Below, piece by piece: positions 44,829 to 53,366 of a stretch of DNA of 64,000 nucleotides. Below the pieces are notes generated by a model that saw nothing but the letters and a program-made list of their open reading frames with translations, searched no databases and had not been told where the DNA came from. The stretch covers positions 1-64,000 of the forward strand of contig JBCCWS010000027.1 of assembly GCA_039193195.1 (NCBI GenBank), read 5' to 3'. The stretch's first letter is position 1. Each line of letters starts with the position of its first letter. Source of the stretch: Pseudomonadota bacterium. GTDB taxonomy: Bacteria > Pseudomonadota > Gammaproteobacteria > Steroidobacterales > JBCBZW01. Position numbers and translations under genes: made by a program.

Positions 44829-46472
44829 TCAGGACAGCGACGAAGTACCAAGTGCTTCCACGATCGCATCAATGACGATCCCCTCGTTCGCAGGATACGT
44901 CCCCTCCTGCCCGTTTAGCTTCGGCATCTTTTTCAGGCCTCGGTGATGCAAGGCAATCAGCTCCCAACGCGCGTTGAACACCGGGCTGCCGGAGCTGCCC
45001 GGTTCAGTCGGCGAGCGGTAGTGCATCAGGCGCTCGTCGTAGTCAAGAAGGTGGTTGTCATGGATGGAGAACGACAGCTTGCGGCCGTTTGGATGACCGA
45101 TGACGTAAGCGCGTTGCTTGCCATCCCTGGCAGGTAGAGTGCCTGCCACCGGAACCGGCTCGATGCCCGCCAGATCAACCCTCGGTCGCAGCACCGTTGC
45201 ATCCAGTTTGTCCGGCCTTGATGTCCATAGCTCTTCAACCTCAAAGGCCTGTGGACCGCCTTTCCAAAGTTCAAACGTGACCCTGGCGTGCTGCGGTCGG
45301 ATCGCACTGCTGACGGTAGTGTCGCTACAAACCACGTGCGCGTTGGTCAGGATCAGGAGTTCATCACCCCAAGCCTCGTATAGGTCACCACCGCGAACTA
45401 GAAAGCCGGTACCGATCGCTTCGTCGAAATCAGTCAGAATCTGGGCGACGGATCGGGCCCGAGTCATGCATCTGTTGAACCACGAGAACGTCTGAAAGCC
45501 ATCGCTTCCGAAGCGCCTCTCGAAGCCTTCACCAAGTTTGAGAACACCGCTTCCCTCGTGGCTGGCTTCGTCCACGGGGATCTCGATGTCGCCCCCCTTC
45601 CGTTCGAGCAGGGCAGCCTTGAGCGCCGGAAGTACCTTGGCGCCGAGCGGTTCGCTGGTCTTCAGTTGCCAAACCTGGGTCAGTTGACGATAGCTGCTGC
45701 CCAGCTCGAAATCATCCGTGTTCCTATCGCCAATGTAGGAGCCAAGCCACTCGAGCGATTCTTCATCCTTCGCTAGGGCGATGCAGGCTTCTAAGCCCGT
45801 CGCGTGATCCCACCGCGTCGCCGTGTCCATCTGCAGCCGGTTGGTCATCTCCGCGAGGACTTGGCTGGCCATTGACTGGGCCACCCGCTTGGGGTCCGCA
45901 ATTCCCCTCACGTCGACTCCGTCGCGATCGGCCCTCTGCAGCAGGGCCACCGCGTTGATGCCGTGCCAAGCCATTTCGCTGTTCACATCGTAGACCTGCT
46001 TGTAGTAGCCAATTGCGCTATCCAGATAGGCACGGTGTCGGCTTCGCTGGGGGTTGGCTGCGTTGATGTACAGGTCCTTGTAGCTCCTGCCTAGCAGGCC
46101 CAGGGCCTCTGCGTGCTCCCCAGGGTCAGCACACGCTCCGCCTACGTCGCTATCGTGCTTTAGGCGCTCGAGCACGCAGATAGCGCTGGTCAGTCGTCCC
46201 TGATCGATGAGTGCCTGAGCGTACAGGCGGCGCACCTTGGGCCCGCGCTGACCGTTCTGGATCAGCGCATCGGCAACGCGCTCCATCAGGACGAAGTAGC
46301 GACGGCGCCTGAGCAAGCCGAGTGCCTTCGCCGCTTCCTGAACCGGGTAGGCATCATCGCGCTCAATGATGTGGTCGATCAGCTCGTTCGACAGTTCCTC
46401 CGCTTTGCTCTGGTCGAAGGTGCTGACCGCGTCGAAGAGCGCATCGTTGAACTCCCGGATCCGAAACGTCAT
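44829..46472 (-). CDS. TPR-like protein with C-terminal trypsin-like serine protease domain
   Basis: This 547-residue protein has two halves. The N-terminal 300 residues are helical repeats resembling the TRAFs-binding/TPR region of MAP3K-like proteins (RRLYAQALIDQGRLTSAICVL, LGRSYKDLYINAANPQR). The C-terminal 200 residues form a trypsin-like protease with His in LTNAHVVC (about residue 380), Asp in PDKLDATVLR and Ser in EPGSSGSPVF (about 490). Its ATG overlaps the stop of the upstream hydrolase gene (ATGA), so the two are translationally coupled. Trypsin domains coupled to TPR modules occur in bacterial conflict systems; a defence role here is inference. Confidence 0.87.
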   Translation of the reverse strand: MTFRIREFNDALFDAVSTFDQSKAEELSNELIDHIIERDDAYPVQEAAKALGLLRRRRYFVLMERVADALIQNGQRGPKVRRLYAQALIDQGRLTSAICVLERLKHDSDVGGACADPGEHAEALGLLGRSYKDLYINAANPQRSRHRAYLDSAIGYYKQVYDVNSEMAWHGINAVALLQRADRDGVDVRGIADPKRVAQSMASQVLAEMTNRLQMDTATRWDHATGLEACIALAKDEESLEWLGSYIGDRNTDDFELGSSYRQLTQVWQLKTSEPLGAKVLPALKAALLERKGGDIEIPVDEASHEGSGVLKLGEGFERRFGSDGFQTFSWFNRCMTRARSVAQILTDFDEAIGTGFLVRGGDLYEAWGDELLILTNAHVVCSDTTVSSAIRPQHARVTFELWKGGPQAFEVEELWTSRPDKLDATVLRPRVDLAGIEPVPVAGTLPARDGKQRAYVIGHPNGRKLSFSIHDNHLLDYDERLMHYRSPTEPGSSGSPVFNARWELIALHHRGLKKMPKLNGQEGTYPANEGIVIDAIVEALGTSSLS

Positions 46473-47413
46473 GGCCAAATCACGCCGAGCAGACGTGCCA
46501 TGTGTTCGCGCAGCTCGTCCTGCAACATATACTTGTGCAGATCGTGCCGCCATTTTCCGCCGTTGCGCTGGCGCTGGTCGATCACCACGCTCTGGCCATT
46601 GCGTCGATAGTCATTGGCGAGACGGGTGTCGATGCACACCGGATCGAGGCGATCGGCGACGTTCACCCATTCGCCCGCCACCTTGCTCGGGAACCCGTCA
46701 TTGCGCGTCCACTCCGGCGACAGCTTGTCCTGAATTTCATCGATGCCGAGCGGCGAACCGAGGGTCATGAAGCCGTCGACGGCGGGACACGCCGCCACAC
46801 GCTTTAGGCAGTCGTACGCAATCACCGTGCCCATGCTGTGACCCACAACGATGTGCGGGCCGTTTCCACCGTTGGCATCGGCGTCCTGCGCAAGGGTCTC
46901 GACGAAGCGCCGACGGATCTCGTCTTGCACCCGGTACGTCTCACCAGGCCTCGGCGTGCTTTGCGCGTTGAACAAGTAGTGATGCACGTCCCTGAGCAGT
47001 GCCTTCATCAGCCGCCGCTTGATCGCCCACGGCAAGGGTATGCGCTCAAACCCAGATTCGTCTGAAGGCGGTGGCACGTAGGCATCATCGCCGTCGGGCG
47101 CTTCAGCCTCGTAGTTCAGTCGCGCTGCCAACGCCGTTATGAAGTCTTGGTTCTCGGCGGGCATCTCAGCATGCCAACTGCTGTCATCATCGGACGGCTC
47201 ATCGACGATGTCATCACCGACACGCTCGTGGTCCGAGTCGTCACTCGACGGGGACGCGTACATGACGTCCGCCCAGTAGACGAACGAAGAGGAGATGTTG
47301 TGCGTTCCAAGGTCGATGCCGTCTGCATCAGCCAGCGCCCGACGCCAGCGCTCGTGCAGTTCGTCAGCCGGTGGCTTGTTGGCGATACCGTGAATAAAGG
47401 TGATGTGTGTCAT
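46469..47413 (-). CDS. Alpha/beta hydrolase, first gene of a coupled pair
   Basis: This 314-residue protein has the start of an alpha/beta hydrolase (MTHITFIHGIANKPPADEL). The nucleophile is in HIVVGHSMGTVIAYDCL, and MTLGSPLGI follows the strand. An acidic insert (about residues 60-90, many Asp/Ser) lies between the first strands. The His is probably near the C-terminus (WRHDLHKYM). No signal peptide is visible. GAGG precedes the ATG, and its stop overlaps the protease gene start. The substrate is unknown; a membrane-lipid or acyl target is inference. Confidence 0.82.
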   Translation of the reverse strand: MTHITFIHGIANKPPADELHERWRRALADADGIDLGTHNISSSFVYWADVMYASPSSDDSDHERVGDDIVDEPSDDDSSWHAEMPAENQDFITALAARLNYEAEAPDGDDAYVPPPSDESGFERIPLPWAIKRRLMKALLRDVHHYLFNAQSTPRPGETYRVQDEIRRRFVETLAQDADANGGNGPHIVVGHSMGTVIAYDCLKRVAACPAVDGFMTLGSPLGIDEIQDKLSPEWTRNDGFPSKVAGEWVNVADRLDPVCIDTRLANDYRRNGQSVVIDQRQRNGGKWRHDLHKYMLQDELREHMARLLGVIWP

Positions 47414-48022
47414 TCAGTTGCCTCTGCGGGTCTCGAATAGTCTTGTGATCATTCCCAGCTCATTGGCGCCCCCCGACCGGTTGCTGGTCGGCTGGCTACT
47501 GAAGGCCGCTATCACTCGAAAGCGTCCAGCGATGCCAACGGTGGTCAAACGCCACCGGCCGACGCTCAAGCCACGCGCGTGCGTCGAGCAGGGCGTCGAG
47601 GGGCGAGGATTGGCCCCTCGATTACTGTTCGCTGGCCCGGAGACACTCGCGCCGACTGGCGTAGTCTGCCCGGCCCCCAGGGGGACAACCTCCGCAGCGC
47701 CGCCGCCTTACCCAGACCAGGGTATCGGAGCTTCGGGCAGCTGTAACAGCGCCCACACGAGACGGTGGGCCATCACAGAGCCATTGATCGACCTCGTTCC
47801 AGCCAATTCACCGGCGCCTCGACCCGGGCGAGGCGCGACAGGTCGAGGGCGACAGGTCAAAGGTGCTTTGCGGCAGGCCGCCCATGCCCATGCTGCGGAT
47901 GTTCGCGGCTTGCGGGAGAAGAAGGTCAGTTCGCTAGACTCATCTGAGAACCGCACAGCCATCGAGGTCGATGACCATCAGATCAGGTCGCGACTGGTAC
48001 CGTGAAGGAACACTGATCCCCT
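47414..48022. other. Intergenic region without a recognisable gene
   Basis: This 609-bp gap lies between two minus-strand genes. Open frames such as 47708-47962 lack family features. I see no RNA gene or clear terminator. Confidence 0.4.
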
Positions 48023-49075
48023 TCAGGGGATGTGCCGCAGCCAAGCGTCACTGGCAAACTTCTCCTCTGCCAACCCCTGAGCAAGGCTGAGCTCTGCCGG
48101 GTCGATGCGCCCGGGCTTCGCGCCGTACAAATCGATGAAGGTCTTGGCCATGTGGTCCATGACTTGCTCTCGCGGCAAACCCGTCTGGCTGCGGACCGGA
48201 TCCACGCGCTTGGCCGCGCTCGCGATGCCCTTATCGGAGATTTTCTCGCGACCGATACGCAGGATTTCCATCATCTTCCCTGCATCCATGTCGTAGGCCA
48301 TGGTGACGTGGTGCAAGACGCTGCCACGTCGGTAGCGCTTCTGCGCCGCGCCGCCGATCTTACCCTCGGGGCTCGCGATGTCGTTGAGCGGCTTGTAGGT
48401 GGCCTGAACTCCCAGAGCGTTCAGCGCCGTCAATATCCAGCTATCGAAGAACGCATAGGAGTCGGGGATGCTCAGGTGGCTGACGAGTTCGCCAGGTGCG
48501 TACAAGGAATAGGTGATCGCCGTGCCACGTTCGATGAACATAGCGCCACCGCCCGTCACCCGGCGCACGACCTGAACGCTGTGGCGCGCCGCCGCCTCTA
48601 GGTCCACTTCGTTGCGCAAGGACTGGAAGGCGCCGATGATCACCGCCGCTCGGTCCCACTCCCAGAAGCGCAAGGTGGGTGCTCGGCGACCGGCGTCTAC
48701 CTCGTTGGTCAAGACGTCGTCGAGGGCGAGGTGCATGGCAGGGGAGTAAGGCCCTTCCTCAGTAAGAATCTGCCACTCGAAGTCCTGCCAGACCTTATGC
48801 GCGCCGAGTGCGCGGCGCACGGCGATGGCAACGGCTTGCAGGCTAAAGCCGATCAACGCGGCGCCCGGGCGCAGCTCGGCCTCCAGGGCGGTCACCAGCT
48901 CCGCCACCGTTGCACTCGCCGACTGACCTTCCAGGGCCCCGACCAGGTCCCCTAGGGCTTCGGCAGGCTCTAGGAAAAAGTCCCCCGCGAGCTGCACCTG
49001 CGTCAACGCGCCCTCGCGCACCTCCAGGTCGACTACCACGAGTTTGCCGTTGGGTACCTTGTACTCGCCGTGCAT
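48023..49075 (-). CDS. lplA: Lipoate-protein ligase with the accessory domain at the N-terminus
   Basis: This 350-residue enzyme should attach lipoate to 2-oxoacid dehydrogenases or GcvH. Residues 95-340 form the catalytic lipoate/biotin-ligase domain: TLRFWEWDRAAVIIGAFQS, VVRRVTGGGAMFIERG, and a lysine in GKIGGAAQKRYRRGSVLHH. The N-terminal 90 residues (MHGEYKVPNGKLVVVDLEV, GDFFLEPAEAL) match the accessory domain that in Escherichia coli LplA lies at the C-terminus and in some archaea is a separate LplB. The order is thus permuted. Fusions of this kind are known, so it should be functional. Confidence 0.88.
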   Translation of the reverse strand: MHGEYKVPNGKLVVVDLEVREGALTQVQLAGDFFLEPAEALGDLVGALEGQSASATVAELVTALEAELRPGAALIGFSLQAVAIAVRRALGAHKVWQDFEWQILTEEGPYSPAMHLALDDVLTNEVDAGRRAPTLRFWEWDRAAVIIGAFQSLRNEVDLEAAARHSVQVVRRVTGGGAMFIERGTAITYSLYAPGELVSHLSIPDSYAFFDSWILTALNALGVQATYKPLNDIASPEGKIGGAAQKRYRRGSVLHHVTMAYDMDAGKMMEILRIGREKISDKGIASAAKRVDPVRSQTGLPREQVMDHMAKTFIDLYGAKPGRIDPAELSLAQGLAEEKFASDAWLRHIP

Positions 49076-50039
49076 TGCTAAGCGCCTTCCCTATTTGCGT
49101 GTTAACGTCTGGCGACCCGCCAGAACCAATCCACAGAACGTCGGATCACGAGCAGGGGTCACAACTGCGATGTTGCCACGACGTTGCCGTGACTCGGCGA
49201 CATCGCGGACAGTGGCTCCCGGCAGATGGACATGCTCCGTCGATGAACCGAATACTCCATCGACAGCACGTGCGAACGTCGGTGCTATCGTCGGCATGGA
49301 GCGAGGAGCCTACCACTAAGTGCACCCTCCACCGGAACAACATGCCCCGCCGCCCACTAACGGGCGTTAGGTGAGGAGGCTCGAGGCGCTCAGAGCACCG
49401 CACTTCGCGTATTTCGAATGGACTGAGTTACCAACTGGCGTGCCTGACATGGCCGGAGGAAGTCGCGATCGATGCGCGCCTTGGCACGAGCGTGACCCAG
49501 GCATCGGGGGTTTGCGGAGGGGGTATCGGCACGTCATGTCGCGCAGGCTACGAGCTGTATCGCGAACATCGCAGCGAACGTGTCGCCATCACCTTCTCCC
49601 TGACTGTTGCGGCGACATGCCCGACCAGATGGATACGACGCTGCCGACACCTCGGGTTGCCGCCGGCACGCCGATGGGTGACACCCGCTTCGACGACTTC
49701 ATGCCCTGCGGACCTAAGAAACGGTTCCGAGGTGTTCGCCGCGGAATCGATAAGGCTAGCTTGACCGTGAATTAGGTCGAGATGACAAGGTCACGGCGCG
49801 CAATTGATAACCGCCCCTCCACAGAGCCTGCAGCCGCACCGCCAACGCGGCCTACGCCCCCACGCCAAGTAAGCTATTGCACGCGGCCTGAAACCGGGTA
49901 GCACGCTTGCAGATAGCCGCGTTGGTTCCACCTAGTGAGATCACTTGGTCAGAGCATGCAGTGGACGCCACGCGCGCGCAAGAGCAGACGAGCGGCACAG
50001 CCCTAAGCCCCCAGAAGGCGTAGTTACGACGCCCGAAAA
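49076..50039. other. Long intergenic region without a recognisable gene
   Basis: No open frame in these 964 bases shows family resemblance or a ribosome site. A small palindrome, CTAACG-GG-CGTTAG, lies at 49357-49370. I see no RNA gene, insertion-sequence end or other structure. Confidence 0.45.
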
Positions 50040-50678
50040 TTACCGCAAGACGGACTTCAAGTAGTCAGAGATCTCTGCATCCTGGGAGTTCGCAAAGAAC
50101 AGCTCGGAGAACTTCTCCCCGGCGATCGTGTCTCTGAGCAGTCCCTGATCCACCTTTCTCAGCACCGTTGGCATATCGTGCGTTGAAGCGGCCTTGACTT
50201 CAGATAGGATCCCTCGGTTCTTCGCCATGATCGCCGCACGTTCTTTGGGATAGCCTACTCCGCGTTCGTGCTCGAACAACTTTCTGTAGCAATCCTCTAG
50301 GTTGAGCTCGGCGGCCCATCCGAAGCCCTTGGCGTAGGGCATGGACATGGCGTTGCCGTCATTTATCTGCCCGAACAGGAAGGCATCGGTGGGATCGATC
50401 ACCAGGCCGCAAAACACGCCAGGCATTGAATTGCACGCGAGCATCGAGCCCATGCCTGTACCGCAGCCAGTCACTACGAAATCGGCCGCGCCTGAGTTCA
50501 GCAAGATGCCAGCCAGCAAACCGTTCATCACGTAGGTGAGGCTTGCAGAATCGTCCGGCCCGTACATGCCGTAGTGGTGCACCTCGTGCCCCAGCGGTTC
50601 CGCAACATTTCTAAGCGCCCGGTGGACCACGCTGCTCTTTGCAGCCTGACTGTTTTCGATGACTAATGCGATCTTCAT
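50040..50678 (-). CDS. RpiB/LacAB-family sugar-phosphate isomerase
   Basis: This 212-residue protein resembles ribose-5-phosphate isomerase B and LacA/LacB (MKIALVIENSQAAKSSVVHR; ADFVVTGCGTGMGSMLACN; INDGNAMSMP). It is longer than RpiB (about 150 residues), with a C-terminal helical extension that is known in some subfamilies of unclear substrate. The catalytic Cys-Gly-Thr loop (GCGTGMG) is kept. The chosen ATG has GGAGAAGAAG upstream; the next ATG upstream adds six residues. It has no operon partner. Confidence 0.85.
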   Translation of the reverse strand: MKIALVIENSQAAKSSVVHRALRNVAEPLGHEVHHYGMYGPDDSASLTYVMNGLLAGILLNSGAADFVVTGCGTGMGSMLACNSMPGVFCGLVIDPTDAFLFGQINDGNAMSMPYAKGFGWAAELNLEDCYRKLFEHERGVGYPKERAAIMAKNRGILSEVKAASTHDMPTVLRKVDQGLLRDTIAGEKFSELFFANSQDAEISDYLKSVLR

Positions 50679-50824
50679 CCGCTTCTTCTCCTCCATGTAT
50701 GGGGCGTGGGGCCCGGCGCGTTTTGCCTGAGAATAATCGAAAAACGCGCATGAATCGTCACCGCTCGAGGACCGGACTCGTCACGCAAGTTTTTGTCCTG
50801 AGGACATTTTTGTACGCCAAGCGC

Positions 50825-50987
50825 TAGTGTCCTGTCCCGTAAGTTCGTTGAAGGAGTCGCACGGGGCTTTTTGTTCCTAGGCGCGGCGGGAGGACGAGCG
50901 TGGCAGGCCCCACGGGAGGAGGAGCAACGTGCCTAGGGGCAAAAAGTACCCGCGAATTCTTTAACGAACTTACGAGACAGGACACTA
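50825..50987. mobile_element. Palindromic MITE with TA target duplication
   Basis: Terminal inverted repeats of about 26 bp (TAGTGTCCTGTC, then CGTAAGTTCGTT) flank a 160-bp element, with TA at both ends as in Tc1/mariner-IS630 insertions. The inner sequence is also an inverted repeat (CTTTTTG..CCTAGGC), so the whole element can fold as one long hairpin. It has no open frame and must rely on a transposase in trans. Confidence 0.8.
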
Positions 50988-51218
50988 GCTAGGTTGCTGA
51001 AAGACCTCGTTTTGCGCAGAGAACCAGCGTTCAGCGCTCCGCGTACGCGAGGCACTTACGCACTATCAGGGCGACCGCGTGTTCGCTCCGGATCGCGAGG
51101 CTTGGAGCAGCTTCAGGAATTGGGTTCGCCCGGCGACGAGCTGGGGCTTGATGTAGGTGGATCCTCGATCAGTGGAGGGGGCGGCGGTGGCCCTTTCCTT
51201 TCCACTTAGACAGGCGGC

Positions 51219-53144
51219 CTATTCCCCACGGCAGTTCTCGGTCAAGCCGCTGGGTCCGGGCGGTTGGAGTCGACGCTCAAGCAGGAGTCGCGCGTCTGTG
51301 ACATTCACGATCCCATCTCCATCAAGATCTGCATCCGCGTTCCCTGTCCCTAGCACACCTCGCATCACCAACCAGTCGCGGATGTCGACACTGCAGTCGT
51401 CATTCAGGTCAGCATCGCACGCGTTGCCGAATCCATTAGCGTTGCTATCGCGTTGATCTGCGTTTGGCGTCTCACTGCAGTTGTCAAGGCCATCAGAAAC
51501 GCTATCGCCGTCGGCATCTGCACCTGCCTGCCCCCAAAGGATGTACGCAGCACCCGCCCTGGGCTCGCCTTCCAAAGAAGCGTTGTAGGCGCCGATAAGT
51601 AGATCGTCAGCCCCGTCCCCATTGAAGTCGCCACCACCCGCGGTGGCAAAGCCCGCGCTATCACCGGGGTCGGCACCGACAAACACCACGCCGTCGCTTG
51701 GATCCCAGTGACCTAGGGCAATCTCTCCGTTGCTCCCGAAGTCGGATTTGCCGAACAAGAGGTAGACGGCACCAGCAGTGTCCCTGCCGAGAAGCGATGC
51801 TCCGGGGGCACCAATAAGAAGATCCGCGGTCCCATCGCCGTTCCAGTCACCCGGCGAACTCACCTGCACACCGGACTGATCGCCGGCGGCAGCGCCGATC
51901 ACACGAACACCGTTGGACCCATCGATTTCGCTAACTCGGCGAAGACCGTTCCCACCGACCACCGCAGATCCGAAGACCACGTACGTCTCGCCAACGTCCA
52001 AATCCTCATCACGGTTGACACGGGGCCCCGAGAACGCTGCATCATCGAGGCCGTCAGCATTCACGTCACCAACCCCCGATACGGAAAGCCCGCACCGTCC
52101 AGATTGCTGCTCACACTCGAAGGTGAACCCGTTAGCACCATTGAGCTCCGAGACGCTCACTCGCTGCGGATAAGGTGAGGAGCTCCCAAAAATGAAGTGA
52201 ACTTGACCCGCCAACGAGATCCCTTCTGGAGATGCTCCAATCGCCCCAAAGACTACATCGGCGAAGCCATCTCCGTTCAAATCCCCTGCACCGGCAACAG
52301 CTCGCCCAATATCTTCGAATGGATCAGCCCCGTTCACCACGGCTCCGGTATCTCCTCGCAGCGCTATCAACTCCACAGAGCCGGACTGCCCTATCGACGG
52401 TCCGCCGAACACGATATAGCCCTGTCCCGCACTAGGGATGTCTGCTGGGTATGCGTCAGTCGCGCCAACTATAAGGTCATCGTATCCGTCTCCATTGACG
52501 TCATTCGCAACAGCCACTTGCCCGGCGATTCCACCCGGGAACTGCCCCCGCAAGATAAAGCCAATGGTTCCGTCCAGATCGGATCTGGTGAGGGGGGCTT
52601 CAGGGAACGGACCGTCACTCCCGAACACCACGTATACCTGTCCGGTGTCATTGTCGGCGCCAATCTCAGAATCCGCGAAGAACGCCCCGATCGCGACTTC
52701 TGTGAAACCATCTCCATTTAAGTCCCCAGCTGCACTCAACGAACCCCCAACGAAGTCGCTTGTTTTGACCCCTTCAAAAATGAACCCTTCAGAGGATTCC
52801 AGTGCGTCCAAGCGGATCTCCTCAAGCGCGTCCAGTTCGCTTCTTCCGAACAGCACATAGGCTCGACCCGCGGTGCGCTGGTCGCCTTGATCAAATCCAA
52901 TCGCGCCAATGGCGAGGTCGTCGATTCCATCTCCGTTGACATCGCCGACCGGCGCAACGGAGTAGCCGAAAAAGTCTTCTTCGATTGCCGACCCCAGCAG
53001 CCGCGTACCGGTAGAAGGCGGCAAGCTCCCTAAATCGATTTGCAGCTGGTCACCGCCGGCCGCGTGACACGACATACCGACGAGCGCCAGCCTGACTGAC
53101 CTAGTCAACGTAATGGACATGCCAAACGACTGCGGCCGGCTCAT
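51219..53144 (-). CDS. Secreted FG-GAP propeller protein with dockerin-like tail (paralogue D)
   Basis: AGGAG lies seven bases before the chosen ATG; the longer frame upstream has no such site. The signal sequence is short (LTRSVRLALVGMSCHA). Seven FG-GAP blades carry GDVNGDGIDD, GDLNGDGFTE, NDVNGDGYDD, GDLNGDGFAD, GDVNADGLDD, GDWNGDGTAD and GDFNGDGADD. The tail has ADADGDSVSDGLDNC and two calcium loops, DADLNDDCSVDIRD and DADLDGDGIVNVTD, and ends in PPGPSG. It is the downstream member of a tandem pair with the gene at 53367 and shares its whole layout. Export and calcium binding are likely; the partner is unknown. Confidence 0.9.
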   Translation of the reverse strand: MSRPQSFGMSITLTRSVRLALVGMSCHAAGGDQLQIDLGSLPPSTGTRLLGSAIEEDFFGYSVAPVGDVNGDGIDDLAIGAIGFDQGDQRTAGRAYVLFGRSELDALEEIRLDALESSEGFIFEGVKTSDFVGGSLSAAGDLNGDGFTEVAIGAFFADSEIGADNDTGQVYVVFGSDGPFPEAPLTRSDLDGTIGFILRGQFPGGIAGQVAVANDVNGDGYDDLIVGATDAYPADIPSAGQGYIVFGGPSIGQSGSVELIALRGDTGAVVNGADPFEDIGRAVAGAGDLNGDGFADVVFGAIGASPEGISLAGQVHFIFGSSSPYPQRVSVSELNGANGFTFECEQQSGRCGLSVSGVGDVNADGLDDAAFSGPRVNRDEDLDVGETYVVFGSAVVGGNGLRRVSEIDGSNGVRVIGAAAGDQSGVQVSSPGDWNGDGTADLLIGAPGASLLGRDTAGAVYLLFGKSDFGSNGEIALGHWDPSDGVVFVGADPGDSAGFATAGGGDFNGDGADDLLIGAYNASLEGEPRAGAAYILWGQAGADADGDSVSDGLDNCSETPNADQRDSNANGFGNACDADLNDDCSVDIRDWLVMRGVLGTGNADADLDGDGIVNVTDARLLLERRLQPPGPSGLTENCRGE

Positions 53145-53366
53145 CACTATGCTCCTTGTCAACTGTCTAAGGTCCATCGTACGCGACCGGGTGTCGACGT
53201 AGTTGCCATCCGGGAGATGGCCGAACGGCGTTCCAGGGTAGCCCTGGTCGGTCCAGCCCCTCATTGGAGCGGTGGAATAGGAGTGTTGCCGACGTGCCCA
53301 GGCTGCGGATGAGCAAGCCTGCGCGCATGCTTGCGTATGATGTTAGCTGTCTATGCCATGAACAGG

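Noticed and set aside
47708-47962. 84-residue open frame in the gap after the hydrolase gene
   Set aside because: Arginine/proline-rich shadow with no site or homology.
49357-49370. CTAACGGGCGTTAG palindrome as an integron attC core
   Set aside because: No matching second box at attC distance and no cassette gene or integron integrase.
50994-51209. 71-residue open frame after the MITE
   Set aside because: Gly/Ser-rich, no site, no homology recognised; possible remnant but not supportable.
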